DNA from: Candidatus Onthenecus intestinigallinarum
Lineage (GTDB): Bacteria > Bacillota > Clostridia > Christensenellales > Aristaeellaceae
Reading direction: 5' to 3'
NCBI GenBank assembly: GCA_018713325.1
Contig: DVFJ01000004.1
Span: 1-63,954, forward strand
Length of the DNA stretch: 63,954 nucleotides
Program-made: the position numbers and the translations under genes
Shown: positions 21,847-30,274 of the stretch, piece after piece
Layout of the letters: every line of letters begins with the position of its first letter
Numbering within the stretch: the stretch's first letter is position 1
Notes under the pieces: model-generated
What the model was told of the DNA's origin: nothing
The model's database searches: none
What the model saw: only the letters and a program-made list of their open reading frames with translations

Positions 21847-22896
21847 ATGCGCGTGCCGTCGGTGAGCGTCATCATACCGGTCTACAACGTGGAGGCCTAT
21901 GTCGAGCGGTGCATCGAGTCCGTCGCGGCGCAGACCTGCGCAGACTTTGAGGCGCTGCTCGTCGACGACGGCTCGCCCGACGGCAGCGGCGCGATCCTGG
22001 AGCGTTGGGCGCGCCGGGACCCGCGCTTTCGCGTGCTGCGCAAGGAAAACGGCGGCCTGTCCTCCGCGCGCAACGCGGGCATGGACGCGGCGCGGGGCGA
22101 CTACCTGCTCTTCGTGGACGCGGACGACTGGATCGACCCGGAGCTCGTTGCAGACGCCCTGCAGGCGGCGAAGAGGAGCGGGGCCGAGCAGGTGCACTTC
22201 AACTACCGGCGGGCGTTTGCGGATCATGTGGAGGGCGCGTATCTGCCGCTGCGCGACGAGGTGATCGACCTGGAGCGGCTGGGGCTGGCGAATTACTTCT
22301 ATCGCTACTGGATGCCCTATGCGCACGGCCAGGAGGCCTGGGCGCGGCTGTACCGGCGCGATGTGGTCGAGCGGTATGGCCTGCGGTTTGCGCCAAACGA
22401 CGAGATCTTCGCGGAGGACACGCTCATGAGCGCGATGCTGCTGCTGCACACGCGGCGCATGGCCGTGCTCGCCAGGCCCTACGTGTACTACCGCCAGCGG
22501 GAGGACGGCATCATGGGCCGGCCCAAGCCGCGGCTTGCGCGCAGGCTGATCGCGCTGTCCTCGCGCCTTTGCGCCTATGCGCGCGCGTGCGGCGCCCATG
22601 AGCCGCTGCGCGGCGTGCTGCCGGTGCTGTGCTACGACAAGCTGATCGCCAAGGGCATCTCTCAGGACCCGTCGCTCTCCGATGCATGCGCGGCCATGCG
22701 CGAAGCGCTGGGCGATCCCGAGATCGTCGCGCTGCTGCGCGCGCTGCGCGGCGTGGGCCCGCTCTTGCAATACACGCTGCACACGGGCCGTGGCCTTCGC
22801 ACCCAGGTGCGCGCCAGGCTGTTTGCGCACAGGTGGCTGCGCGGCGACGTCGAGGGCGCGGCGGCGCTCATCGCGCGCAGGGAGGGCCTGGCATGA
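21847..22896 (+). CDS. Family 2 glycosyltransferase (EPS operon, first)
   Basis: A 349-residue GT-A enzyme. It opens with VSVIIPVYNVEAYVERCIES, has the nucleotide-binding LLVDDGSPDGS and the metal-binding LFVDADDW. ENGGLSSARNAGMDAARG is the standard GT2 link between them. EIFAEDTLMS near residue 190 is the ED acceptor motif. The C-terminal 150 residues are helical and not assigned. AAAGGGG lies before the ATG at 21847; a GTG at 21853 is also possible. It heads an operon in which nearly every stop and start overlap. Compared with the three GT2 genes that follow, its core is GLSSARN rather than GVSRARN, so it is the most divergent of the four. Confidence 0.85.
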   Translation: MRVPSVSVIIPVYNVEAYVERCIESVAAQTCADFEALLVDDGSPDGSGAILERWARRDPRFRVLRKENGGLSSARNAGMDAARGDYLLFVDADDWIDPELVADALQAAKRSGAEQVHFNYRRAFADHVEGAYLPLRDEVIDLERLGLANYFYRYWMPYAHGQEAWARLYRRDVVERYGLRFAPNDEIFAEDTLMSAMLLLHTRRMAVLARPYVYYRQREDGIMGRPKPRLARRLIALSSRLCAYARACGAHEPLRGVLPVLCYDKLIAKGISQDPSLSDACAAMREALGDPEIVALLRALRGVGPLLQYTLHTGRGLRTQVRARLFAHRWLRGDVEGAAALIARREGLA

Positions 22897-23873
22897 TCAG
22901 CGTCATCATCCCCTGCTATAACGCGGAGCAATATCTGGCGGCCTGCGCGCAGTCGGTGCTGCGTCAGGATGCGGATCTGGAACTGCTGCTCGTGGACGAC
23001 GGCTCCACCGACGGCACGGCGGCGCTCCTGCGCAGGATCGCCGCGTCGGACGTGCGCGTGCGCGCGCTGTCCATGCAAAAAAACGGCGGCGTGTCGCGCG
23101 CGCGCAACCGCGCGCTGGAGGAGGCGCGGGGCGAATGGGTGACGTTCGTGGACGCGGACGACCTGTTGCCGGGCGGCGCGCTGCGCCGGCTGCTGGCGGC
23201 CGCTGCGCCCGGCGTCGAGCTGGTCATCGGCGCGCACGAGGAGCTGCTCGAGGATGGCGCGCGCGTGCGCGTGCGGCCGGAGGCGTCCATCCGCGGCCGG
23301 AACCCGGCGCGCGACCGCGACGTGGTGACCCGGCGGCTGATCGAGGGCGACGCCGTGTACAACATCATGTGCGGCAAGCTGCACAGCCGCGCGATGCTCG
23401 AGCGCGCGCACATCCGATTGGATGAGGGCGTGCGCATCGGCGAGGACGCGCTGTTCAACCTGCGGGCCGTGCGCGCGGCGCAAAGGCTTGCCTATGTGGA
23501 CGAGCCCGTCTACGTGTACCGCATGCACGCGGCCTCGGCGATGCACAGCGTGCGCGAGGGCGAGTTTGTGCGTCACCGCCCCTTCTTCGAGGCGCTGCGG
23601 CGCGAGCTTTCGGCGGAGGGGAGCCGCTTTTTCGGGACGCTCGCGGCGAGCATGGCGCTGCGGCTATATAAAGAGGGCGGGCTTGCGGCGGTGCTGGGCC
23701 GGTTCAACGCCGAGGCGCGGCCGGTGCTGCGCGCGCAGGAGGCGCGGGGCGCGGCGGCCGCGCTCGTGCGCGCGGGCGTCTATCCCGCGCTGTATGCGGC
23801 GGCGTTCCCGCTTTGGCGCGTGTGGCGCAAGGCGATGGAGGCATGGAGGTGTGCGCGTGGAAGGCAAGATTGA
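22893..23873 (+). CDS. Family 2 glycosyltransferase (EPS operon, second)
   Basis: A 326-residue GT2 enzyme starting MISVIIPCYNAEQYLAACAQ. LLLVDDGSTDGTAALL and TFVDADDLLPGGAL form the nucleotide and metal sites, and NGGVSRARNRALEEARG links them. VRIGEDALFNLRAV is the acceptor-side acidic motif. The start overlaps the previous stop by 4 nt. The motifs NGGVSRARN and RIGED.LFN are nearly the same in the next two genes, which suggests tandem duplication. Donor and acceptor sugars are unknown. Confidence 0.85.
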   Translation: MISVIIPCYNAEQYLAACAQSVLRQDADLELLLVDDGSTDGTAALLRRIAASDVRVRALSMQKNGGVSRARNRALEEARGEWVTFVDADDLLPGGALRRLLAAAAPGVELVIGAHEELLEDGARVRVRPEASIRGRNPARDRDVVTRRLIEGDAVYNIMCGKLHSRAMLERAHIRLDEGVRIGEDALFNLRAVRAAQRLAYVDEPVYVYRMHAASAMHSVREGEFVRHRPFFEALRRELSAEGSRFFGTLAASMALRLYKEGGLAAVLGRFNAEARPVLRAQEARGAAAALVRAGVYPALYAAAFPLWRVWRKAMEAWRCARGRQD

Positions 23874-24786
23874 CGTCAGCGTGATCATCCCCTGTTATAA
23901 CGCGGCGGGCGCAGGACTGGATGAGGCGATCGAGAGCGCGCTGTCGCAGGACGCGGCGCTGGAGATCGTCGCGGTGGACGACGGCTCGACCGACGGCACG
24001 GGCGAACAGCTGGAGGCCTGGGCGCGGCGGGACGCGCGCGTGCGCGTGCTCCATCGCGAGAACGGCGGTGTGTCGCGCGCGCGCAATGCGGGCGCGGCGG
24101 CGGCGTGCGGCGCATGGGTGACGTTTCTGGATGCGGACGACCGCCTGGAGGACGGCGCGCTGGGTGATCTGCTCGCGGGCGCGGACGACGGCGCGGACAT
24201 CGTGCTGGGCAGCTACACCGTCTACTTTGAGGATGGACGCGTGCAGCGCTTTGACCCGCCTGCGGGTGGACGGGCCGAGGCCATCGATAGCCTGCTGCGC
24301 GGCGACAGCGCGCTGCCGTCGATGTGCGCGCGGCTGTACCGGCGCGCGTTCCTGGAGCAGGCGGGCATTCATGCGCCGCAGGATGTGCGCATCGGCGAGG
24401 ACGTACTGTTCAACCTCGACGCGTTCAGCGAGGCGCGCGCCTGGCGCGTGATCCCGCGCAGCGTGTACGCGTACCAGCTGCGGCAGGACGGCGCGATGGG
24501 CTCCATCCGCGGGCGGCACTTTGCGGCGCAGGCGGACATGCTCGCGGGCATCGGGTGTTTTCTGGCCCGGCGCGGGCTGGAGACGGCGCACTTTCGCGCG
24601 CATATGGACGCCTATCTGCGCCAGCTGCGGCGCGATCGCGGACGGCTGCGCGCGGCGCTGTCGTTTGGCCGCGAGGCGTCGCGCGCGGTGTGCGCGGGCG
24701 TGCGGCCGGGCAGGCTGCCGCCCAAGGAGCGGCTGTACTATCTCGCCGCGCGGTTTGTGCCCGTCGCGACGTACTTCATCCCGTGA
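23857..24786 (+). CDS. Family 2 glycosyltransferase (EPS operon, third)
   Basis: A 309-residue GT2 enzyme. I use the GTG at 23857 because GGAGGT lies 6 nt before it and the protein then opens VEGKIDVSVIIPCYNAAG; the gene thus overlaps the previous one by 17 nt. IVAVDDGSTDGTGEQL, NGGVSRARNAG, TFLDADDRLEDGAL and VRIGEDVLFNLDAF are the usual sites. It appears to be a paralogue of its two neighbours. The C-terminus is short and basic, with no membrane helix. Confidence 0.83.
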   Translation: MEGKIDVSVIIPCYNAAGAGLDEAIESALSQDAALEIVAVDDGSTDGTGEQLEAWARRDARVRVLHRENGGVSRARNAGAAAACGAWVTFLDADDRLEDGALGDLLAGADDGADIVLGSYTVYFEDGRVQRFDPPAGGRAEAIDSLLRGDSALPSMCARLYRRAFLEQAGIHAPQDVRIGEDVLFNLDAFSEARAWRVIPRSVYAYQLRQDGAMGSIRGRHFAAQADMLAGIGCFLARRGLETAHFRAHMDAYLRQLRRDRGRLRAALSFGREASRAVCAGVRPGRLPPKERLYYLAARFVPVATYFIP

Positions 24787-24812
24787 GCGTCAAGGAGCGG
24801 AGAAGAGCAAGC

Positions 24813-25775
24813 ATGTATGATCTGAGCGTCGTCATTCCCTGTTATAACGCGGGCCGGTATCTGGAGGCCTGCCTGAAGAGCCTGCAAGGCCAGGAACTTA
24901 CAAACACCGAGTTTATCTTCGTGGACGACGGTTCGACCGACGGCAGCGACGCGCTGCTGGACGAATTCGCCGAGAGCGACCGGCGCGCGCGCGTGCTGCA
25001 CCTGGAAAACGGCGGCGTGTCGCGCGCGCGCAACATCGCCATTGACATGGCGCGGGGGCGCTACCTCGCCTTCGTGGATGCGGACGATGCGCTGGAGCCC
25101 GGCGCGCTTTCGCGCCTGCTGGCGCTGGCCGACGCGCAGCAGGCGGACATCGCCTCGGCCGATCACGTGGTCGTCATGGACGGCGGCGCGCGGCGCGAGG
25201 TGCGCCTGGGCGCGCCGGACGCCGATCCCGTCGAGGTGGTCGGACGCATCGTCTCCATGCATCCCATCTACAACAACCTGTGGAACAAGGTCTACAGCCG
25301 CGCGCTGTTCGAGGACGGCGCGTGCCGCCTGGAGCCGGATATCCGCATCGGCGAGGACGCGGTGCTCAACGCGCGGCTGTACGCGCGTGCCCGGCGCATC
25401 GCGCACCTGCCCGAGGTGCTCTACGCCTACCGCGTGCATGCGCAGTCGGCCATGGCGGAGGCGGCGAAGGACTACTGCGCGAGGCATCAGCCGATGCTGC
25501 GCGGGCTGAGCCGCGCGCTGCTGGACACGGGGCTCAAGGAGCGGTTCTTCCGCGCGTTCGTCATGAGCGCCATGTGGGCCCGGGAGAAGGAATTCGGCGT
25601 GCGCGCCGCGGCGGCGGCGTTCGGGCCCCAGGTGCGCGCGCTCGCGCTGGAGGGCGTCGATCCCGCGCGCCTGCGGGGGGAGAACCGGCGCGCGTACGCC
25701 CTGATCCGGCTGCATTTGTTCCCGGCCTGGTACGTGGCGCATCACTTCTTCAAAAAGCGGGGAGGTCGCGCGTGA
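24813..25775 (+). CDS. Family 2 glycosyltransferase (EPS operon, fourth)
   Basis: A 320-residue GT2 enzyme starting MYDLSVVIPCYNAGRYLEAC. FIFVDDGSTDGSDALL, NGGVSRARNIAIDMARG, AFVDADDALEPGAL and IRIGEDAVLNARLY mark the active site in order. It follows the third transferase after 26 nt, the only gap of more than a few bases in the operon. Its TGA overlaps the next ATG (TGATG). Repeated transferases of this type usually build a heteropolysaccharide unit step by step. Confidence 0.85.
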   Translation: MYDLSVVIPCYNAGRYLEACLKSLQGQELTNTEFIFVDDGSTDGSDALLDEFAESDRRARVLHLENGGVSRARNIAIDMARGRYLAFVDADDALEPGALSRLLALADAQQADIASADHVVVMDGGARREVRLGAPDADPVEVVGRIVSMHPIYNNLWNKVYSRALFEDGACRLEPDIRIGEDAVLNARLYARARRIAHLPEVLYAYRVHAQSAMAEAAKDYCARHQPMLRGLSRALLDTGLKERFFRAFVMSAMWAREKEFGVRAAAAAFGPQVRALALEGVDPARLRGENRRAYALIRLHLFPAWYVAHHFFKKRGGRA

Positions 25776-26950
25776 TGGACGTGATCCTGTACAACCATGG
25801 CGGCTGTCAAAACCGCGGCTGCGAGGCGATCGTGCGCTCGACGTCCGCGCTGCTTCGGGCGCGCGACCCGGGCGCGCGCGTGACGCTGTGCTCGCTCGCG
25901 CCGCAGGAGGACGGCATGCTTGCGCCGGACAGCGTGGCGCGCGTCATCGCGCACGGCGTGCGCCCGCTGAGCTGGGACCGCGCGGTGAACGCCGTGCGCT
26001 CGCGCATGGGCGCGCCGCGGGAAGAGCAGATCGCGCGCAACAACATGCCCTTCCTGCGCGCGGCCCGGCGCGCGGGCCTGTGCGTCTCCATCGGCGGGGA
26101 TACGTACTGCTACGGGCGGCCGGAGCTGCTGCTGGCGGTCAACGCGCGGCTGCGCGCGCAGGGCACGCCCACGGCGCTGTGGGGCTGCTCGGTGGAGCCG
26201 GAGCTGCTGCGGGGCGAGATCCTGGACGACATGCGCGGCTACCGTACGATCGTCTGCCGCGAGTCGATCACGTTTGAGGCAATGCGCGCGGCGGGCCTGC
26301 CCGCGGTGCTGGGCGTGGACCCGGCGTTTTTCCTGCCGCAGGAGCGGCTGTCGCTGCCGGAGGGCTGGCGCGAGGGCGACACGGTCGGCGTGAACGTCAG
26401 CCCGCTGATCCTGCGCTGCGCCGAGGACGGCGCGGCGGTGCTGGGCTCCTTCCGCGCGCTGATCGAGCGCATCCTGCGCGATACGTCCAGCGCCGTGTGC
26501 CTCGTGCCGCACGTCACCTGGGCGCACGACGACGACCGCGAGGCGCTGCGCCGGCTCAAGGAGGCGTTTGCCGGCGAGCCGCGCGTCTTCCTGCTGCCGG
26601 ACGGCCTGAACGCCTGCCAGACCAAGGGCTACATCTCCAGGCTGCGCCTGTTTGTCGGCGCGCGCACGCATGCGACGATCGCAGCCTATTCCAGCGGCGT
26701 GCCGACGCTGACGATCGGCTATTCGGTCAAGGCGCGCGGCATTGCGCGCGACCTGTACGGCGAGGAGGCGGGGCATCTGCTGCCCGTGCAGGAGCTGCGC
26801 CATGCGCAGCAGCTGCTGGACGCATATGGCGCGCTGGAGGCGAACGCGGCGCGGGAGCGCGCCTACCTGGCCGGCCGCCTGCCCGCCTACACCGCCTGCA
26901 AGGATGAAATGATGGACGCGCTCGTGCGCGCCGGGAGATCAATGCGATGA
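25775..26950 (+). CDS. Polysaccharide pyruvyl transferase family protein
   Basis: A 391-residue member of PF04230, which includes CsaB and WcaK. These enzymes transfer a pyruvate ketal from phosphoenolpyruvate to sugars. Features are NHGGCQNRGCEAIVRST at the N-terminus, VSIGGDTYCYGRPEL, WGCSVEP, TIVCRESITFEAMRA and the C-terminal RLFVGARTHATIAAYSSGVP, all typical of the family. It starts with GGAGGTCGCGCGTG-ATG and overlaps the previous gene by 1 nt. In Clostridia this gene is often next to an F420-dehydrogenase-beta-like protein, as here two genes on. Whether it truly pyruvylates is not proven for this branch. Confidence 0.85.
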   Translation: MDVILYNHGGCQNRGCEAIVRSTSALLRARDPGARVTLCSLAPQEDGMLAPDSVARVIAHGVRPLSWDRAVNAVRSRMGAPREEQIARNNMPFLRAARRAGLCVSIGGDTYCYGRPELLLAVNARLRAQGTPTALWGCSVEPELLRGEILDDMRGYRTIVCRESITFEAMRAAGLPAVLGVDPAFFLPQERLSLPEGWREGDTVGVNVSPLILRCAEDGAAVLGSFRALIERILRDTSSAVCLVPHVTWAHDDDREALRRLKEAFAGEPRVFLLPDGLNACQTKGYISRLRLFVGARTHATIAAYSSGVPTLTIGYSVKARGIARDLYGEEAGHLLPVQELRHAQQLLDAYGALEANAARERAYLAGRLPAYTACKDEMMDALVRAGRSMR

Positions 26951-28470
26951 ATGTCAACAAGCAATACCGCCTGGGCGCGGCGCTCTCCTATGTGGTGATC
27001 GCGCTCAATATCGCCAGCGGCCTGTTCTTCACCCCGTACATCATGCAGGTGCTCGGGCGCGATCAGGCGGGCCTGTACCAGGTGCTGGGCAACTTTGTCT
27101 CCTACATCAGCGTGATGGACTTCGGCCTGGGCAACGCGATCATCCGCTATGTCTCAAAGTTCCGCGCCGAGGGCAAACAGCGCCAGATGGAGGGCTTCCT
27201 GGGCATGGCGATGACGCTGTATCTGGCCATCGGCGCGGTGGTGCTCGTGGCCGGCGGCGTGTGCTACGCCTTCCTGCCCGACATCTTCCCCAACTTTACA
27301 CCTGAAAACATGGCGCTCGCGCGGCCGATGTTCCTGCTGTTGGTGGCGAACATGACGCTCTCGCTGGTGATGAACGTCTTCCCGGGCGTGCTGTCGGGCT
27401 ACGAGCGATTCGTGCTGTTGCGCGCGCTGTCGCTGGCGCGCATCGCGCTGCGCATCGTCATCCTGCTGGTGATGCTGCCCCTGGGCGCAAACGTGCTGCA
27501 CATGGTCATCCTCGACACGTCGCTCAACGCGGCCTTCGCGCTCATCCAGTTCGGCTATGCGTTCGTCAAGCTCAAGGTGCGCATCCGCTTTTTCGATTTT
27601 GACAGGCCGCTGCTGCGCGAGATCACGACGTATTCCGCGTTCATCTTTCTGAACATGCTCATGGAGCAGATGTACTGGAAAGTCGACTCGACGATCATCG
27701 GCATCCTGTACACGACGACCATCGCGACGATCACCACGACCGGTACGATGATCGCCGAGTACTTCATGCAGTTCTCCAGCTCGCTGTCGGGCCTCTTCCT
27801 GCCCAAGGCCACGCAGATGGTCGTGCGCGGGGCGACGATGGAGGAGCTGACCGACCTGATGATCCGCGTGGGGCGCGTGCAGCTGATGATCATCGGCCTG
27901 CTGGTGGTGGGCTTTTTGAGCGTGGGCCATCAGTTCCTGACCTGCTGGGTCGGCGAGGCGATGGGCGCGGACGTCAACCAGTGCTACGCCATCGCGTCGA
28001 TGCTGATCCTGGCGCTGACGATCCCGCTGTTTCAGAATACGGGCATCTCCATCGTGCAGGCGATGAACAAGCACGCGTTCCGCTCAGTGGTGCTGGTCGC
28101 GATCGCGGCGCTGAACGTGGGCGTGTCCATCGTCCTGGCACGGCTGTACGGCCCGGTGGGCGCTGCGGTGGGCACGGTGCTCTCACTGCTGATCGGCAAC
28201 GTGTGCATCATCAACTGGTACTATGACCACATCATCGGCCTGAACATTCCGCGCTTTTTCCGTGAGACGCTGCGCGGCATCCTGCCGGCGCTGCTGCTTG
28301 CGGGCGTCGTGGGCGCGCTGACGCTGTTCATGCCCACGGGTGGCTGGCTGAGCCTGGGCGCGCGCGTGGCGGTGATCTGCGCGGCCTATGCGCCGCTGAT
28401 GTACTTCGTGGGCATGAATGCGGGCGAGCGCGCGGCCGTGCTGAGGTTGGCGAGGAGGTTGCGCCGATGA
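26947..28470 (+). CDS. Polysaccharide flippase (MOP superfamily)
   Basis: A 507-residue membrane protein with about 14 helices. The N-terminus (AALSYVVIALNIASGLFFTP and VLGRDQAGLYQVLGNFVSY) resembles Wzx-type flippases, and GLGNAIIRYVSKFRAEG is a typical loop. It should export the lipid-linked repeat unit made by the transferases upstream. It overlaps both neighbours by 4 nt. It is not closely similar to the flippase at 2320, so the window encodes two separate export systems. Confidence 0.85.
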   Translation: MNVNKQYRLGAALSYVVIALNIASGLFFTPYIMQVLGRDQAGLYQVLGNFVSYISVMDFGLGNAIIRYVSKFRAEGKQRQMEGFLGMAMTLYLAIGAVVLVAGGVCYAFLPDIFPNFTPENMALARPMFLLLVANMTLSLVMNVFPGVLSGYERFVLLRALSLARIALRIVILLVMLPLGANVLHMVILDTSLNAAFALIQFGYAFVKLKVRIRFFDFDRPLLREITTYSAFIFLNMLMEQMYWKVDSTIIGILYTTTIATITTTGTMIAEYFMQFSSSLSGLFLPKATQMVVRGATMEELTDLMIRVGRVQLMIIGLLVVGFLSVGHQFLTCWVGEAMGADVNQCYAIASMLILALTIPLFQNTGISIVQAMNKHAFRSVVLVAIAALNVGVSIVLARLYGPVGAAVGTVLSLLIGNVCIINWYYDHIIGLNIPRFFRETLRGILPALLLAGVVGALTLFMPTGGWLSLGARVAVICAAYAPLMYFVGMNAGERAAVLRLARRLRR

Positions 28471-29627
28471 GAAAGGCCGTCCTGAAGGACAAAAGCCGCT
28501 GCTGCGGCTGCGGCGCGTGTGCCGCGATCTGCCCACATGACGCCATCTCCATGGCGCCGGATGCGGAGGGCTTTCTCTATCCCCGGATTGATCCTGCGCG
28601 CTGCGTCGACTGCGGGATGTGCGAGCGCCGTTGCCCGGCGACGCAGGCCGCTGCGCGCGGCGAAAAGCCCGCGTATGCCGCGCGTGTGCGCGATGAGGCG
28701 GTACGCGAGCGCAGCTCCAGCGGCGGCGTGTTTACGCAGCTGGCGCGCGGCGTGCTGTCGCGGGGCGGCGTGGTGTTTGGCGCGGCGATGGATGAGGAAC
28801 TGCGCGTCAGCCACGTGGGCGCGATGGACGAGACGGGGCTTGCGGCGCTGCGCGGGTCCAAGTACGTACAAAGCGACGTCGAGGACGCCTACCGGCAGGC
28901 GGAGCGCCTGCTGGACGCGGGCCTGCCGGTGCTGTTCACGGGCACGCCCTGCCAGGTGGCGGGGCTGTATGCGGCGCTGGGCGGCGACCGCGAGGGCCTG
29001 CTGACGGCGGACCTCGTCTGTCACGGCGCGCCCTCGCCGGCGGTGTTCGCCTCTTATGTGCAGATGCTGCAGGCGGAGCGCGGCCAGCGGGTGGAGCGCT
29101 ACGCCTTCCGCGACAAGCGCAGGGGATGGAAGGACTTCTGCGTCGTGGCCACGTTTGCAGACGGCGCGGAGTATGCCGCCGGGCAGAGGGAGGACCTCTT
29201 CATGCGCGGCTTCCTGGCCGACCTGTACCTGCGCCCCTCCTGCCACGCCTGCCCCTACGTCGGCCAGCGCCGCCCCGCCGACCTGACGCTGGGCGATATG
29301 TGGGGCGCGCAGGTCATCTGCCCGGACCTGGATGACGACCGGGGGCTGTCGCTCGTGTTCGTCAACAGCGAAAAGGGCGAGCGGGCGTTTGCGGCGATGG
29401 CGGATGCGCTCGTCCTGCGCCGGACCGACCCCACCCGGAACGTGCCCTTCTGTCCGCCGCTCGTGCGCTCCTATCCGCCGCACCCGGCGCGCGCGCAGTT
29501 CTTCCGCGCGTTTGCCAAGGAGGGATTTTCGCGCGCGCGCGTGGAGGCGCTGCTGGCGCCGCCGGGACGTCTCGCGCGCTGGAGCAGGCGGCTGCGGCGG
29601 ATGGCGGCCCGAGTGGTGAAGCGATGA
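28467..29627 (+). CDS. Iron-sulfur protein, F420 hydrogenase/dehydrogenase beta-subunit-like
   Basis: A 386-residue protein. The first 60 residues are a two-cluster ferredoxin: CCGCGACAAICPHDAI and CVDCGMCERRCP. Then come the FrhB/FdhB N- and C-terminal domains (SSSGGVFTQLARGVL, FTGTPCQVAGLYAAL, DLVCHGAPSPAVFASY, CHACPYVGQRRPADLTLGD). True F420 is not expected in this lineage. Proteins like this sit in exopolysaccharide clusters of many gut Clostridia and Bacteroidetes, next to pyruvyl transferases, and are assumed to be redox enzymes modifying a sugar or carrier; the reaction is unknown. It overlaps its neighbours by 4 nt each. Confidence 0.85.
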   Translation: MRKAVLKDKSRCCGCGACAAICPHDAISMAPDAEGFLYPRIDPARCVDCGMCERRCPATQAAARGEKPAYAARVRDEAVRERSSSGGVFTQLARGVLSRGGVVFGAAMDEELRVSHVGAMDETGLAALRGSKYVQSDVEDAYRQAERLLDAGLPVLFTGTPCQVAGLYAALGGDREGLLTADLVCHGAPSPAVFASYVQMLQAERGQRVERYAFRDKRRGWKDFCVVATFADGAEYAAGQREDLFMRGFLADLYLRPSCHACPYVGQRRPADLTLGDMWGAQVICPDLDDDRGLSLVFVNSEKGERAFAAMADALVLRRTDPTRNVPFCPPLVRSYPPHPARAQFFRAFAKEGFSRARVEALLAPPGRLARWSRRLRRMAARVVKR

Positions 29628-30154
29628 TGCGCGTGCTTGTGACGCTGCTGTGCGTGGGCGTGAGCATCCTGCTGCTGCTGCGCTTTCCGTGGCTGCTGCC
29701 GTGCGTGCTGGCGGCGCTGGCGCTGGGCGCGCTGATCCTGACCTGGTCGCGGCGCGTGCGCATCTCGCCGCGCGACGGCGTGGAGCGGCTGCTGCGGCGC
29801 TATGGCCGGCGTCCGACGGACTTTGAGCACTACGTGGCGGAGATCTACCGGCGCATGGGCTACCGCGTGCAGGTGACAAAGCGCACGGGCGACAGCGGGC
29901 GCGACATCGAGATGCGCCGCGACGGCCGGCTGTATGTGGTGGAGGTCAAGCTCTACAGCCCGGGCGAGCGCGTGGGCCGGGAGAAGCTGCAAAAATTACA
30001 GGGCGCGATGATCGACGCGGACGCGCACGGCGCGGTGTTTGTCACGACCAGCGGCTTTACGCGCACGGCGGTGGACTACGCCGCGCGCAACGGCATCGAG
30101 CTGGTCGACGGCACGGCGCTGGAGGAGCTGATCCGCGCGGTACTCAGCGCGTGA
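29624..30154 (+). CDS. Membrane-anchored Mrr-like restriction endonuclease-fold protein
   Basis: A 176-residue protein. The first 45 residues form two membrane helices (LVTLLCVGVSILLLLRFPWL and a second VLAALALGALILTW). From about residue 60 it is an Mrr_cat domain: DFEHYVAEIYRRMGYRV, then SGRDIEMRRDGRLYVVEVK with the D...ExK nuclease motif, then VFVTTSGFTRTAVDYA. All catalytic residues appear intact. Such anchored Mrr-like proteins are widespread and of unknown role. It is translationally coupled (ATGA) to the iron-sulfur gene, so it is expressed with the exopolysaccharide operon although it has no evident link to sugar chemistry. Confidence 0.8.
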   Translation: MMRVLVTLLCVGVSILLLLRFPWLLPCVLAALALGALILTWSRRVRISPRDGVERLLRRYGRRPTDFEHYVAEIYRRMGYRVQVTKRTGDSGRDIEMRRDGRLYVVEVKLYSPGERVGREKLQKLQGAMIDADAHGAVFVTTSGFTRTAVDYAARNGIELVDGTALEELIRAVLSA

Positions 30155-30240
30155 GGAGGGGAATGCGGCGGTGAGCGGACGGCTCTACCGGAGCCTGGCG
30201 GGACTTTGGGCGCTCGTCGCCGTGCTGCTGTTATCCCAAA

Positions 30241-30269
30241 AGGGGCCTCCCGCATCGCGGGAGGCCCCT
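30241..30269. terminator. Bidirectional terminator, EPS operon and cysS
   Basis: AGGGGCCTCCCGC-ATC-GCGGGAGGCCCCT, a 13-bp perfect stem between the convergent operons. The preceding 85 nt hold only a doubtful small reading frame. Confidence 0.9.
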
Positions 30270-30274
30270 GTGTC

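Noticed and set aside
30171..30240. GTG-started small frame with a hydrophobic start (LYRSLAGLWALVAVLLLS) after the nuclease gene, with GGAGGGG upstream
   Set aside because: The frame runs through the shared terminator and then antisense to cysS with low-complexity Ser/Arg composition. At best it is a truncated relic; it is not supported as a gene.
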